Source of the DNA: Pricia antarctica
GTDB taxonomy: Bacteria; Bacteroidota; Bacteroidia; Flavobacteriales; Flavobacteriaceae
Length of the DNA: 64,000 nucleotides
Assembly (NCBI GenBank): GCA_011050085.1
Contig: DRGL01000040.1
Span: forward strand, 1-64,000
Direction: 5' to 3'
Under the pieces are notes generated by a model. It ran no database searches and was not told the origin of the DNA. It saw nothing but the letters and a program-made list of their open reading frames with translations. Position 1 is the first letter of the stretch, and each line of letters starts with the position of its first letter. The position numbers and the translations under genes were made by a program. Of this stretch, positions 17,461 to 28,800 are shown piece by piece.

Positions 17461-18483
17461 ATGAACGAATACCTAGACCCCACTGGAGAAAATCTCTCCG
17501 ACACTGACCTTGACATTGAAAGAGCGTTAAGACCTATAAGTTTTGACGATTTCACGGGACAGGCACAAGTCTTGGAAAACTTGAAAATTTTTGTTGAGGC
17601 CGCGAATCGAAGAGGTGAGGCCCTAGACCACACTCTCTTTCACGGCCCTCCAGGTTTGGGCAAAACCACATTGGCGCATATTCTGGCGAATGAACTTGGC
17701 GTAGGCATCAAGATTACCTCGGGACCAGTATTGGATAAGCCTGGTGATTTAGCCGGACTGCTGACCAACTTAAGCGAACGTGACGTCCTTTTTATCGACG
17801 AGATCCATAGGTTGAGTCCCATTGTCGAAGAATATTTATATTCCGCAATGGAAGATTACCGGATTGATATTATGATTGAGACCGGCCCCAATGCCCGTTC
17901 GGTTCAGATTAATCTGAGTCCGTTTACTTTGATTGGCGCCACCACTCGATCAGGACTTCTAACGGCACCTATGCGTGCAAGATTTGGAATTACCAGTCGG
18001 TTAGAATACTATGATACCGAATTACTGTCGACCATTGTACAGCGAAGTGCCGAAATTTTAAAGGTACCTATTAGTAATGAAGCGGCTATAGAAATTGCGG
18101 GTCGTAGCAGGGGCACCCCCCGTATCTGCAATGCGCTTTTGCGAAGGGTGCGAGATTTTGCCCAAATAAAAGGCAATGGCAGTATTGATATGCACATTGC
18201 ACAGTTTAGTCTTAAAGCCTTAAATGTAGATGCATACGGGCTAGATGAAATGGACAATAAAATACTCACGACGATTATTGATAAATTCAAGGGCGGCCCA
18301 GTGGGACTAACGACTTTGGCCACGGCGGTATCCGAAAGCTCGGAGACCATCGAAGAAGTGTACGAACCTTTTTTGATCCAACAGGGTTTTATTATGCGGA
18401 CCCCTAGGGGTAGGGAGGTTACAGAGTTAGCCTATAAACATCTTGGTAGGCTCAAAGGTGGGTTGCAGCCAGGTTTGTTCTAA
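17461..18483 (+). CDS. ruvB: Holliday junction branch migration helicase RuvB
   Basis: The 340-residue protein is a standard RuvB. It has the N-terminal [12 protein letters not shown], Walker [10 protein letters not shown] (63-70), Walker [11 protein letters not shown] (110-119), the [22 protein letters not shown] segment with sensor and arginine-finger residues, and the C-terminal winged-helix [15 protein letters not shown]. It forms a hexameric motor that drives branch migration with RuvA, whose gene is also in this window (25275) but 7 kb away. It is apparently transcribed on its own, perhaps as a leaderless mRNA. Confidence 0.98.
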   Translation: MNEYLDPTGENLSDTDLDIERALRPISFDDFTGQAQVLENLKIFVEAANRRGEALDHTLFHGPPGLGKTTLAHILANELGVGIKITSGPVLDKPGDLAGLLTNLSERDVLFIDEIHRLSPIVEEYLYSAMEDYRIDIMIETGPNARSVQINLSPFTLIGATTRSGLLTAPMRARFGITSRLEYYDTELLSTIVQRSAEILKVPISNEAAIEIAGRSRGTPRICNALLRRVRDFAQIKGNGSIDMHIAQFSLKALNVDAYGLDEMDNKILTTIIDKFKGGPVGLTTLATAVSESSETIEEVYEPFLIQQGFIMRTPRGREVTELAYKHLGRLKGGLQPGLF

Positions 18484-18604
18484 TGTGTTATACGCAAATA
18501 AAATTGCGCTATGGGGTTATTTGTCAAGTGCTTTACGAATCTTTCTCCGAACCTTGTTCTTGAAAACGTCCCAGGATTAATAGTATAGGATTGAATTTAA
18601 AAAA

Positions 18605-19990
18605 ATGCCCTTTATGCAGATGATGAAAGAAAGCAAAACTACGTCTACCCCTATTCCAGTTTCTAAAAAAGGATCAGTACCATCAGTGCCACAACTAGAA
18701 GTATTCAAGAATCAGAATGCTATTTTACGAAATCCATTACCGTTTCACCACGAGAATTTCGAAAAGTTGGGCCATACCTTCATGGTCAAATTGGGAGCTG
18801 GATACAAAATTATTTTCACTAGAGATTCGGAAACCATTAAATATATCCTTCAAAAAAATCATAAGAACTATCAAAAGTCTCCCTTACAAACTAAAGATCT
18901 TGGCAAGTATATTGGTCAAGGCTTATTGACTTCTAATGGTGAGCACTGGCGTAAACATCGTAGAATGGTGCAGCCCGCTTTCCATAAAAAAAAGCTTGTT
19001 GGTCTACTTGATGCAATGTGGTCGGCCGTACAAGATGAAATAGAGCGCATCGATGCCAGTACAGTTCAAAATGTACTGCCCCTAATGGGTGATGTGGCCT
19101 TTCAAGTAGTTGCTAGGGCCTTGTTCAGTGCCGAAGATATCAGGGAGCGAATGCAGAAGTTGCAGCGCATTACCGTTCTGAATCAAAAAATGCTCATCAG
19201 GGAAATGCGGCGACCCTATCTTAAATGGTGGTTTCAACTTGACGGAAGTATAAAAAGACATCTAGAATTATCAAAGGATGCCCAGAATATTCTTAATGAA
19301 ATCGTAGAGGAGCGTTTGGCAAGTGGTGAAGAGAAAGACGATTTGCTAGATATGCTGCTACAGGCAAAATATGAAGATGGTACTGCCATGCCCCGAAAGC
19401 AATTACTCGATGAGCTATTAATTTTGTTTACAGCAGGTCATGAGACTACCGCAAATGCTTTAAGCTTTACCTTATATTTATTGGCGAAGCATCCCGAAAT
19501 GCAAGAAGAGGTATATCAAGAAACGCAAAAGGCGGATTTTGAAAACGGTGACCAGATGCAAAACCTCTCCCTATTAATCTTTACGCAGCAATGTATCGAA
19601 GAGGCGATGCGATTGTATCCTCCAGTGTATGTTATTGACCGGGTCAGTATAAAGGATGATATTGTAGATGAACGTAAAATAAAAAAAAGAACGACTTGGT
19701 TACTTTCCATGTACGAATTGCACCGCTCTGCACATTGGGATAATCCGGATGAATTTAGACCTGAACGTTTTGCTGCAGATGTTAAGAAAAACCATTCCGA
19801 TTACTATTATCCTTTTGGTGCCGGGCCTCGCATGTGTGTCGGAAATAATTTTGCTATGTACGAAATGATTATGGCAGTTGGCGGTATTGTCAAAAAGTTC
19901 AAGCTTACCACTGATATGGATGAAGTAGTACTTGACCCATTGGTATCTTTGAGGCCTAAAGAGGTGGTATTGCGGTTTTCGGAACGATAG
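18605..19990 (+). CDS. cytochrome P450
   Basis: The 461-residue protein has the complete P450 set: C-helix WRKHRR (115-120), I-helix AGHETT (277-282) with the oxygen-activating threonine, ExxR (Glu333, Arg336) and the heme-binding loop FGAGPRMCVG with Cys411. It looks like the bacterial CYP102/CYP4-like type that hydroxylates fatty acids or similar hydrophobic compounds, but the substrate is unknown. It has no membrane anchor. No ferredoxin or reductase gene is adjacent, so electrons must come from proteins encoded elsewhere. The N-terminus carries an unusual Ser/Thr/Pro/Lys-rich stretch of about 30 residues before the catalytic fold; Met4, Met6 or Met7 are alternative starts. Confidence 0.94.
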   Translation: MPFMQMMKESKTTSTPIPVSKKGSVPSVPQLEVFKNQNAILRNPLPFHHENFEKLGHTFMVKLGAGYKIIFTRDSETIKYILQKNHKNYQKSPLQTKDLGKYIGQGLLTSNGEHWRKHRRMVQPAFHKKKLVGLLDAMWSAVQDEIERIDASTVQNVLPLMGDVAFQVVARALFSAEDIRERMQKLQRITVLNQKMLIREMRRPYLKWWFQLDGSIKRHLELSKDAQNILNEIVEERLASGEEKDDLLDMLLQAKYEDGTAMPRKQLLDELLILFTAGHETTANALSFTLYLLAKHPEMQEEVYQETQKADFENGDQMQNLSLLIFTQQCIEEAMRLYPPVYVIDRVSIKDDIVDERKIKKRTTWLLSMYELHRSAHWDNPDEFRPERFAADVKKNHSDYYYPFGAGPRMCVGNNFAMYEMIMAVGGIVKKFKLTTDMDEVVLDPLVSLRPKEVVLRFSER

Positions 19991-20111
19991 CGGTATTTCA
20001 AAACCAGTTTGGCAAGTTTATGAAATAGATTTTGGGTTAAAGGTTTCAAAAATTGAGACCTTAAAATTTAGCTTGACGATATTAGCCAAGTTTTAATGTT
20101 TTAAGAATAAG

Positions 20112-21035
20112 TTGAGCAATAAACAAAAGCATACTGAAATGATTAAGACCGAAGCCAAACGCCTCGGTTTTTTATCATGTGGCGTATCAAAGGCCGATTT
20201 TTTAGAAGTTGAAGCACCACGACTAGAAAATTGGCTCAACAAGAACATGAACGGTGAAATGGGTTATATGGAAAACCATTTCGACAAACGTTTAGATCCG
20301 AGATTATTGGTCGATGGTGCCAAATCTGTCATTTCTTTGCTGTTGAATTACTATCCTGAACAAACTCAGGGGGATGGTACCTACAAAATATCAAAATACG
20401 CTTATGGCCATGATTATCACCATGTCATCAAATCCAAATTAAGGCAGCTTCAAGAATTTATGTCCACTGAAATCGGAGAGGTTGGTGGCAGGGCCTTTGT
20501 AGATTCCGCCCCTGTGCTTGATAAAGCTTGGGCCGCCAAAAGTGGACTTGGTTGGGTAGGAAAGCATAGTAATCTACTCACCCAGCAAGTGGGTTCGTTC
20601 TATTTTATTGCCGAACTCATTGTGGATATCGAATTGGAATATGACACGCCCGTAAGCGATCATTGCGGTACCTGTACCGCTTGTATCGATGCTTGTCCGA
20701 CAGAGGCGATTACTGAACCCTACGTGGTCGATGGCAGCAAGTGTATTTCTTATTTCACGATCGAGCTTAAAAATGAAATCCCTAATGAGTTTCATGGAAA
20801 ATTCGATGATTGGGCTTTTGGATGTGACATTTGCCAAGACGTATGTCCTTGGAACCGCTTCTCGAAACCACATGCCGAGCCTCTTTTCAATCCGCATCCT
20901 GAATTATTGGAAATGACAAAAAAGGATTGGGAGGAAATAACAGAGGATGTTTTTAAAAAGATTTTTCAGAAATCGGCCGTTAAAAGAACCAAATTCTCAG
21001 GGCTTCAGCGAAATGTCGAATTTCTTAAGGATTGA
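20112..21035 (+). CDS. queG: epoxyqueuosine reductase
   Basis: The 307-residue protein matches QueG. The N-terminal part has [14 protein letters not shown], the cobalamin-binding/catalytic part [20 protein letters not shown] with the likely acid Asp131, and two [4Fe-4S] clusters from C185xxC188xxC191xxxC195 and C238xxC241xxxC245 with Cys211. It reduces epoxyqueuosine to queuosine in the wobble position of GUN tRNAs using cobalamin. The TTG at 20112 gives the expected N-terminal length; the first ATG is at 20139, nine codons later, and would still leave the conserved core intact. E. coli-type HEAT repeats are absent, as in many short QueG proteins. Confidence 0.95.
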   Translation: MSNKQKHTEMIKTEAKRLGFLSCGVSKADFLEVEAPRLENWLNKNMNGEMGYMENHFDKRLDPRLLVDGAKSVISLLLNYYPEQTQGDGTYKISKYAYGHDYHHVIKSKLRQLQEFMSTEIGEVGGRAFVDSAPVLDKAWAAKSGLGWVGKHSNLLTQQVGSFYFIAELIVDIELEYDTPVSDHCGTCTACIDACPTEAITEPYVVDGSKCISYFTIELKNEIPNEFHGKFDDWAFGCDICQDVCPWNRFSKPHAEPLFNPHPELLEMTKKDWEEITEDVFKKIFQKSAVKRTKFSGLQRNVEFLKD

Positions 21036-21464
21036 AACATACGAAACCGCCGGCAACCCCAGGTTCGTTCGAAGGGCCATAAAGATTTTTATTTTGGGGT
21101 AAAGAAAGTTTTTGTACCATAAGCTAAACCAAGACTATTATATTTTAATGGCAATTTCATGAATAGGTAACTAGCTTTTTCAACCTGTGATTGTTAAAAT
21201 TATCAGGAATATCAGTCTTGATTTCTTTCAATTGTTTTGAAGATACATTGATACTTTTAAAGGTTTTGTTTTTTGTGATGCAATGTCTTATAGACTTGCA
21301 GTAGGCCAGCATTATTTACGCAATTAGATAATTTTATAATCTGCCCTTGTCAATCGATGCCATTTTCGTGAAAAACCCAGGTTTTAACTGATAACTTTCA
21401 AGTATTCAATCATATAAAATCCTATATTCGAAAATGAATTAAGCTTCTACCAAACCGATTTCAA
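21036..21464 (+). other. intergenic stretch of 429 bp
   Basis: I see no recognisable gene, strong hairpin or consensus promoter. On the minus strand 21157-21312 is an ATG-started frame of 51 codons with protein-like content (QLKEIKTDIPDNFNNHRLKK) that could be a small gene or the end of a lost one, but I know no family for it. The region is AT-rich and probably carries the regulatory DNA of the transporter that follows. Confidence 0.3.
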
Positions 21465-22787
21465 ATGACATTTAACAAGCCCACATTAAGTTTTTGGCAG
21501 ATTTTCAACATGAACGTAGGTTTTCTGGGCATACAGTTCAGTTTCGGACTGCAACAAACTGCCATTAATCCTATATTTCTGTTTCTTGGTGCTGCCGAAG
21601 ACATGTTGCCCATTTTGAACATAGCGGGTCCTATTACGGGATTGATTGTACAGCCCATTATAGGGGCGGTTTCCGATAAGACTTGGTCACCCAAATGGGG
21701 TCGGCGAAAACCATTTTTTCTAGTTGGCGCTATTCTTGGGAGCCTATGCCTTTTCGCCTTTCCGTTGAGTCCGGCCCTATGGTTTGCCGTAGGTCTGCTT
21801 TGGATACTTGATGCAGGTAATAATATGGCCATGGAGCCTTACCGCGCCTTCGTAGGGGATAAGTTGCCCCAAAAGCAGCTAAGTTTGGGCTTTCAGATGC
21901 AAAGCCTTTTTGTAGGTGCAGGTATTCTTTTGGCCAACGCATCCATATTCTTGTTCCAAGACTGGTTTGGGGGTGATAGTTCGAAGGATATTGCGGGTTC
22001 GATTCCGACCTGGCTATATTATTCCTTTTTTATCGGGGCGTTTCTCTCAGTGGCTACCATTCTCTATTCTGTATTGACAACTCCAGAAATACCACCGACG
22101 GACGAAGAAATGGCAACAATAAAAAGGCATCGTGCGCTTTCTTTTGATGAACGCTTTAAGATGCCCTTTATAGAAATTATGAAGGCGGTCAAAGAGATGC
22201 CCTCTTTTATGTGGAAAATTGCTGGGGTTTACCTATTTCAATGGTACGCCCTCTTTATCTACTGGCAGTATTCGACGCCCTTGTTCATGTCCACAATGGG
22301 TTTTGACCTTTCTTCTGCCGCGGCCCAGTCGGCCAAAATGAGCTTGACCTATAATATCGCTACTGTGGTCGTGGCCTTAATGTTAGTGCCCCTCACCCTA
22401 AAATACGGTGGAAAAAAAATATACGCTGCCAGTCTCTTGGGAACGGGTGCAGCGTTATTGATCATACCCTACATTGATGATCCACTTACTGTTTTGGCAC
22501 CCATGGTTTTATTTGGAATCGGTTGGGCGGCCATGATGGGTATACCGTATACGATGGTCTCTAAAATTGTGCCGCAAGATCAGCGGGGCGTTTATATGGG
22601 TATCTTGAATATGATGATTGTAATACCGATGGGAATAGAGACGCTTACTTTCGGTTTTATCTATGATAATCTTTTAGATAATAATGCAGTGAATGCGATG
22701 CTTTTCGGAGGTATATTTTTTATGATTGCCGCTTTTTTAGCGCTGCGTTTGAATGTTGGCGAGGCCAGGGAGCAACTGGATCTTTAA
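21465..22787 (+). CDS. MFS transporter, glycoside-pentoside-hexuronide/SLC45-like sugar type
   Basis: The 440-residue protein has about 12 hydrophobic helices. GLIVQPIIGAVSDKTWSPKWGRRKPF is the MFS loop 2-3 signature in the form common in sucrose/maltose:proton symporters (SLC45/GPH-like), and NNMAMEPYRAFVGD is typical for flavobacterial maltose-type carriers. Similar genes usually stand beside glycoside hydrolases and susCD genes; here the neighbours are queG and maeB, so the sugar cannot be inferred from context. The charged cytoplasmic loop between helices 6 and 7 (about residues 205-245) is normal for MFS. Confidence 0.88.
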   Translation: MTFNKPTLSFWQIFNMNVGFLGIQFSFGLQQTAINPIFLFLGAAEDMLPILNIAGPITGLIVQPIIGAVSDKTWSPKWGRRKPFFLVGAILGSLCLFAFPLSPALWFAVGLLWILDAGNNMAMEPYRAFVGDKLPQKQLSLGFQMQSLFVGAGILLANASIFLFQDWFGGDSSKDIAGSIPTWLYYSFFIGAFLSVATILYSVLTTPEIPPTDEEMATIKRHRALSFDERFKMPFIEIMKAVKEMPSFMWKIAGVYLFQWYALFIYWQYSTPLFMSTMGFDLSSAAAQSAKMSLTYNIATVVVALMLVPLTLKYGGKKIYAASLLGTGAALLIIPYIDDPLTVLAPMVLFGIGWAAMMGIPYTMVSKIVPQDQRGVYMGILNMMIVIPMGIETLTFGFIYDNLLDNNAVNAMLFGGIFFMIAAFLALRLNVGEAREQLDL

Positions 22788-22881
22788 GACTAAAACCTGT
22801 TAAATACAATTCAAAACCGAACAGTCTGGAAGTTATGCGCTAAGCTTGTAATTAAAGACGGCAACCTAAAACCTTTTACCT

Positions 22882-22889
22882 AAATTTGT
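22882..22889 (+). promoter_or_regulatory. candidate -7 element for maeB
   Basis: TAAATTTG matches TAnnTTTG 40 bp before the maeB ATG. The nearest upstream TTG is too far (33 bp), so only the -7 part is supported. Confidence 0.4.
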
Positions 22890-22928
22890 TTTTCTAGACT
22901 TTATTACGACTTCACTAACCCAAAACAC

Positions 22929-25226
22929 ATGAGCAAACAGAAACAACGAAGAGAAGCACTTGTTTATCACGCCAAGCCACAACCGGGTAAAATAAAAATA
23001 GTACCAACAAAACCTTACGCCACACAACGCGATTTAGCACTGGCCTATTCTCCTGGTGTTGCCGAACCTTGCCTTGAAATTGCCAAGAATAAGGATAACG
23101 TTTACAAGTACACTTCAAAAGGTAATTTGGTCGCCATTATTTCAAATGGAACCGCTGTATTGGGTCTGGGAAACATTGGTCCAGAAGCTTCGAAGCCCGT
23201 GATGGAAGGAAAAGGACTTCTTTTTAAAATATTTGCTGATATCGACGGTATCGACATCGAGGTAGATACCGAAGATGTCGAAGAATTCGTACAGACCGTT
23301 AAAATGATTGCCCCAACATTTGGTGGGATTAATTTGGAAGATATCAAAGCACCCGAAGCTTTCGAAATCGAGAGAAGGTTGAAGGAAGAATTGGATATTC
23401 CCGTGATGCACGACGATCAGCATGGTACGGCTATAATTTCTTCGGCAGCCTTATTGAACGCCTTGGAAATTGCCAATAAAAAAATTGAGGAGGTACGAAT
23501 TGTTATCAGCGGCGCAGGTGCTGCAGCAGTTTCCTGTACCAAACTATACAAAGCATTTGGGGCAAAAGCAGAAAATATTGTGATGCTCGATAGTAAGGGG
23601 GTCATACGAAAGGATGCACCGAACCTTTCCCAGGCCAAAGCAGAATTTGCCACTGATCGAAAGATTGACACGTTGGATGAAGCAATAGATAAAGCTGATG
23701 TTTTTATTGGTCTTTCCATTGCAAACATCTTCACACCTTCGATGTTGAATTCCATGGCAGCGCATCCGATAGTATTCGCAATGGCCAATCCCGATCCTGA
23801 GATCGATTATAATTTGGCCATGAAAACACGAAAGGATGTCATAATGGCTACCGGAAGGTCAGATCATCCGAACCAAGTGAACAATGTACTTGGTTTTCCT
23901 TTTATATTTCGCGGTGCCCTCGATGTGAGGGCTACTTCAATCAACGAAGAAATGAAAATGGCGGCTGTAAAAGCTTTGGCAAATCTCGCCAAACAGCCGG
24001 TGCCGGAACAGGTTAATATAGCCTATGGCGAAACACGATTTACATTTGGTGCGGAGTATATCATCCCCAAGCCTTTTGATCAACGATTGATTTCGGAAAT
24101 TCCTCCCGCCGTTGCCAAAGCGGCTATGGAAAGTGGGGTGGCCAAGAATCCTATTCTTGATTGGGAAAAATACAAGGAAGAATTGATGCAGCGTTCTGGA
24201 AACGACAATAAGGTCGTACGCCTGTTGCACAGCCGCGCTAAGGGTAATAATAAGCGAATCGTTTTTGCCGAGGCTGATTCCCTAGATGTTTTAAAGGCGG
24301 CCCAAATCGTTCATGAAGAAGGTATCGCCATACCGGTGCTACTGGGCAATAAAGAAATTATATCGGAACTGAAAAAGGAGCTGGAATTCGACGCGGACAT
24401 AGAAATCGTTGATCCCAGCGACGAAGCCTTTGCCGACAAGCGTAACCAATACGCGAATACCTATGCAAACCTTCGCCAGCGCAAAGGTTCCACTTTGTAC
24501 AGTGCAAAAATTAAAATGCGCGAACGGAATTATTTCGGAGCGATGATGGTTCTGGAAGGCGATGTCGATGGTATGATATCTGGATATTCGAGGGCCTATC
24601 CAACCGTAGTAAAACCTATATTCGAAGTTATAGGAAGGGCCGCAGGAGTGAAAAAAGTGGCCACTGTAAACATTATGATTACCGACCGCGGACCTTTATT
24701 TCTCGCTGATACCTCTATCAATATCGATCCGAACGCCGCAGAAATTGCTGAAATCGCCCAAATGACCGCTAATGTAGCATCCACTTTTGGTTTTGAACCG
24801 GTAATGGCCCTACTGTCTTATGCGAATTTTGGTTCATCATCGCATCCGGATGCCAAAAAAGTAAGGGATGCTGTGCGAATCTTACATGAGACCCATCCCG
24901 AATTGGTGGTAGATGGTGAAATACAGACCGATTTTGCATTGAATAAGGAAATGCTCCAGCGTCAATTTCCTTTTTCTAAACTAGCGGGTAAAAAAGTGAA
25001 TACCTTGATATTTCCCAATTTGGAATCAGCGAATATTACGTACAAGCTTCTTAAAGAATTGAACGGAGCGGATTCCATCGGTCCCATTATGGTTGGTCTT
25101 CGAAAATCAGTTCATGTAGTTCAATTGGGTGCCAGTGTTGACGAAATGGTTAATATGGCAGCAGTGGCCGTAATCGATTGTCAAGAAAGGGAAAAACGGA
25201 AGAAAGCTAAAACCGGTGGGCAGTAG
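22929..25226 (+). CDS. maeB: NADP-dependent malic enzyme with phosphotransacetylase-like domain
   Basis: This 765-residue protein is of the MaeB type. Residues 1 to about 430 are malic enzyme: YSPGVAEPC, TAVLGLGNIG, MHDDQHGTA, VISGAGAAA (NADP fold) and VFAMANPDPEI. Residues about 435-765 resemble phosphate acetyltransferase (FAEADSLDVLKAAQ, EGDVDGMISGYSRAYPTV, LSYANFGSS), which in MaeB proteins is believed to be regulatory, binding acetyl-CoA, rather than catalytic. The enzyme converts malate to pyruvate, CO2 and NADPH. It begins the run maeB-ruvA-sprA with short gaps (48 and 5 bp), so these may share a transcript. Confidence 0.96.
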   Translation: MSKQKQRREALVYHAKPQPGKIKIVPTKPYATQRDLALAYSPGVAEPCLEIAKNKDNVYKYTSKGNLVAIISNGTAVLGLGNIGPEASKPVMEGKGLLFKIFADIDGIDIEVDTEDVEEFVQTVKMIAPTFGGINLEDIKAPEAFEIERRLKEELDIPVMHDDQHGTAIISSAALLNALEIANKKIEEVRIVISGAGAAAVSCTKLYKAFGAKAENIVMLDSKGVIRKDAPNLSQAKAEFATDRKIDTLDEAIDKADVFIGLSIANIFTPSMLNSMAAHPIVFAMANPDPEIDYNLAMKTRKDVIMATGRSDHPNQVNNVLGFPFIFRGALDVRATSINEEMKMAAVKALANLAKQPVPEQVNIAYGETRFTFGAEYIIPKPFDQRLISEIPPAVAKAAMESGVAKNPILDWEKYKEELMQRSGNDNKVVRLLHSRAKGNNKRIVFAEADSLDVLKAAQIVHEEGIAIPVLLGNKEIISELKKELEFDADIEIVDPSDEAFADKRNQYANTYANLRQRKGSTLYSAKIKMRERNYFGAMMVLEGDVDGMISGYSRAYPTVVKPIFEVIGRAAGVKKVATVNIMITDRGPLFLADTSINIDPNAAEIAEIAQMTANVASTFGFEPVMALLSYANFGSSSHPDAKKVRDAVRILHETHPELVVDGEIQTDFALNKEMLQRQFPFSKLAGKKVNTLIFPNLESANITYKLLKELNGADSIGPIMVGLRKSVHVVQLGASVDEMVNMAAVAVIDCQEREKRKKAKTGGQ

Positions 25227-25274
25227 CGATGACTACCGTTATTAAATAGTGAACCCTAATCAAAAAGTGCTTTC

Positions 25275-25856
25275 ATGATAACCCACCTCAAAGGCAAGTT
25301 AACCGAAAAAAACCCCACCTATGTTATCGTAGAATGTGGTGGGGTCGGCTATTTCGTGAATATCTCGCTGCACACCTTTTCCAAACTCAATGACAGTGAA
25401 AATATCAGCATTTTCACCCATCTTCAGGTGAAGGAAGATGCACACACTTTATTCGGTTTCGCCGAAAAATCTGAGCGTGAGATTTTCCGCTTATTGCTTT
25501 CGGTTTCCGGTATCGGATCGAGTACTGCGAGAACCATGCTTTCGTCACTTTCACCGGTACAGATTCGGGATGCCATCGCGGGCGGTGATGCTGGTACAAT
25601 TCAGTCCATCAAAGGTATCGGTACAAAAACCGCGCAACGGGTTATTTTAGACCTACGCGACAAAATTCTCAAAGTCTACGATATTGACGAAGTTTCTACC
25701 TCTGCGAACAATACAAATAAGGATGAAGCGTTATCTGCTTTAGAGGTACTTGGCTTTGCTCGACGATCTGCCGAAAAGGTAGTGGACAAAGTACTCCGCC
25801 AAGATTCCTCGCTAAGCGTGGAGAACATCATAAAACTCGCGCTCAAAAATTTGTAA
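25275..25856 (+). CDS. ruvA: Holliday junction branch migration protein RuvA
   Basis: The 193-residue protein has the three RuvA domains: OB fold (MITHLKGKLTEKNPTYVIVECGGVGYFVNIS), the helix-hairpin-helix pair (LLSVSGIGSSTARTML and IQSIKGIGTKTAQRVILDL) and the C-terminal RuvB-binding domain (NKDEALSALEVLGF). It binds four-way DNA junctions as a tetramer and loads RuvB. The sprA start lies 5 bp behind its stop, an arrangement seen in other Flavobacteriia. Confidence 0.97.
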   Translation: MITHLKGKLTEKNPTYVIVECGGVGYFVNISLHTFSKLNDSENISIFTHLQVKEDAHTLFGFAEKSEREIFRLLLSVSGIGSSTARTMLSSLSPVQIRDAIAGGDAGTIQSIKGIGTKTAQRVILDLRDKILKVYDIDEVSTSANNTNKDEALSALEVLGFARRSAEKVVDKVLRQDSSLSVENIIKLALKNL

Positions 25857-25861
25857 CGAGT

Positions 25862-28800
25862 TTGAAAACAGGGGCCAAACCATTTCTTAAATCTTCATTT
25901 AAGCGTACGTTCCTATTCCTATTTTTTATCTTGGCGACAGGGGTTTCCCTAGCGCAAGAGACAGAAACCGAGGAAGAGGGAGATCAGCCTATTGACTCCG
26001 TTAAGACCGGATTTTCTTTGGGAAGGCTTAAGATGAAGAACCCTGAGAGCATCGTTTCCAAATACAATTATGACCCAAAACTAGACATGTATGTCTACTC
26101 CGAAAAGGTGGGGGATTTCGACATCGGCTACCCTATTATTTTGACACCCAGTCAGTACTACGAACTAGTACGTCAAGAAGGTATCAAAGACTATTTCAAA
26201 GAGAAGGGGGATGCCTATTCCGGAAAAAAGGAAGGTAGCGAGGAAGCCCGTAAAAACTTACTTCCGAATTTCTATATTAACAATGATTGGTTTCAGTCCA
26301 TTTTCGGGGGCAATACTATCGAAGTGATTCCCCAAGGTTCAGTGGCCATGGATTTGGGTGTTATTTGGCAGAAAAATGATAATCCCGCGCTATCCCCTCG
26401 AAACAGGACCAATACTTCTTTCGACTTTGATCAGCGTATCAGCTTAAGTATGTTGGGGAAAATTGGTGAACGGCTTCAAGTCAACTTCAATTATGATACC
26501 GAGGCTACATTCGATTTTCAGAATATCGTAAAACTGGACTATACGCCTACCGAAGATGACATTCTACAATCTATAGAAGTCGGTAACGTAAACATGCCAT
26601 TGAACAGTTCACTCATTACAGGCGCCCAAAGCTTATTTGGGGTAAAGACGCAATTACAGTTTGGAAAAACATCGGTAACTGCCGTATTTTCCGAACAGCG
26701 GTCTCAGAGTAACACGGTAGTGGCTCAGGGAGGCGGTACTTTAAATGAATTTTCGGTTACCGCATTGGATTACGATGAAGACAAGCACTTCTTTCTCGCC
26801 CAGTATTTTAGGGACAATTACGATGCAGCCCTGGTTAATTATCCATACATAAGAAGTCAAGTTCAGATTACACGTCTAGAAGTATGGGCGACCAATCGAA
26901 GCCAACAGACCTTAAACGTACGTAATATTGTAGGTATTCAGGATTTAGGGGAATTTGATCCCTTAACTGCGGTTGAAGAAAACCCTACCCGAATAGGTAC
27001 TAATGCACCGGCCAATTTCTTTAATGCCAATTCGGGACAACCGAATGCGCTACCGCGAAACAATGCAAACGATTTTAACCCCAACGCAATTGGTCAAGGC
27101 GGTGTACTTACCCAAAGTATCCGTGATATATCTACAGTTGAGCAAGGTTTTAATATTCCGGGCTATCAGGCCAATCAAGGTTTCGACTATGCCTATTTGG
27201 AAAATGCCCGTAAATTGGAACAGGGCAGGGATTTCACTTTCAACTCTCAATTAGGGTATATATCTCTTAGTCAGCGGCTAAGTAACGATGAGGTCTTGGC
27301 GGTAGCGTTTCAATATACTTTTAACGGTCAAGTATACCAAGTGGGAGAGTTCGCCAATGGCGGTATCGACGCCACGACAATTACCGGAGGTGCCCTCGAC
27401 AATCCGGTAATCAATAATAATACCTTGATTTTAAAACTCCTTAAAAGTAACATCACTACGGTCTCCGATCCTATCTGGGATTTAATGATGAAGAATATTT
27501 ATGCTACCGGTGCTTTTAGATTGAGCCAAGAGGATTTTAAAATGAACATTCTCTACAGTGATCCGACCCCTCGTAATTACATTACCCCAATAAGCGCCTT
27601 TCCCCAACAGAACGATGGTGGTAAACCTTTACAAGAGCGCATACTTCTCGAGGTTTTTAATTTCGATCGATTGAATGCGTACAACGATGTTCAGCCTAGT
27701 GGTGACGGTTTTTTTGATTTTATTCCTGGGATTACCGTCGATACCCAAAATGGGCAGATTATTTTCACTAAGGTGGAACCCTTTGGGGAATATCTTTTTG
27801 AGCGTCTTGGCGGAGGAAATTATGATGAAAACAATCAGCAAGGTTATAATGACAATCAAGACAAATATGTCTTTCGCGATATGTACGAACTGACCAAATC
27901 GGCGGCACTGCAGGATCCTGAAAAAAACAAATTCTTATTAAAGGGACGCTATAAATCCGAAGGAAGTAATGGTATTCCCATTGGGGCCTTTAATGTGCCG
28001 AGGGGTTCGGTACGGGTAACCTCTGGCGGACGACAATTACAGGAAGGTATTGATTATACGGTCGACTATCAAGCTGGTACGGTTCAAATCTTGGATCCAA
28101 GTTTGGAAGCTTCCGATACACCTATCAATATTTCCGTAGAGAATAACGCCGTTTTCGGACAACAGACGCGAAGGTTTACCGGCGTCAATGTAGAACATCA
28201 ATTCAATAAAAATTTTGTATTAGGCGCCACCTTATTAAACCTCAACGAGCGGCCCCTAACCCAAAAATCAAATTTTGGGGTTGAACCTGTGAACAACACG
28301 GTTTTCGGTATGAACGGTAATTTTTCGACTGAAGTGCCTTTTCTGACCCGTATGGTTAACAAGCTCCCCAATATTGATACCGACGTACCTTCGAATGTAT
28401 CCGTTCGTGGCGAAGTGGCATTTTTAAAACCTAATTCCCCGAAAAATGCCGATTTTCAAGGGGAGACAACTACGTATTTGGATGATTTCGAAGGAGCCCA
28501 GGCGCTGATTGATGTACGTTCATCATTGGGGTGGACCATGGCCAGCACGCCTTTGGAATTTTTGGATACGCCCGATCAAAAAGGCCTTGAAACCGGATTT
28601 CAGAGGGGCAAACTAGCATGGTACACCATAGACCCGGTTTTTTATACCAACCAAAGACCTGCAAGTATTAGTGATAGTGACATATCAACCAATCCGACGC
28701 GAAGAATATTCATTGATGAAGTTTTCCCGAAAGTCGAAGTGGCCCAAGGTCAGACCCGCCAGCAAACCACCTTTGACATGGCCTATTATCCGAATCAAAA

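Noticed and set aside
21157-21312. 51-codon minus-strand frame between queG and the MFS gene
   Set aside because: It reads like a protein but is short, without promoter or known family, so I did not call it a gene.
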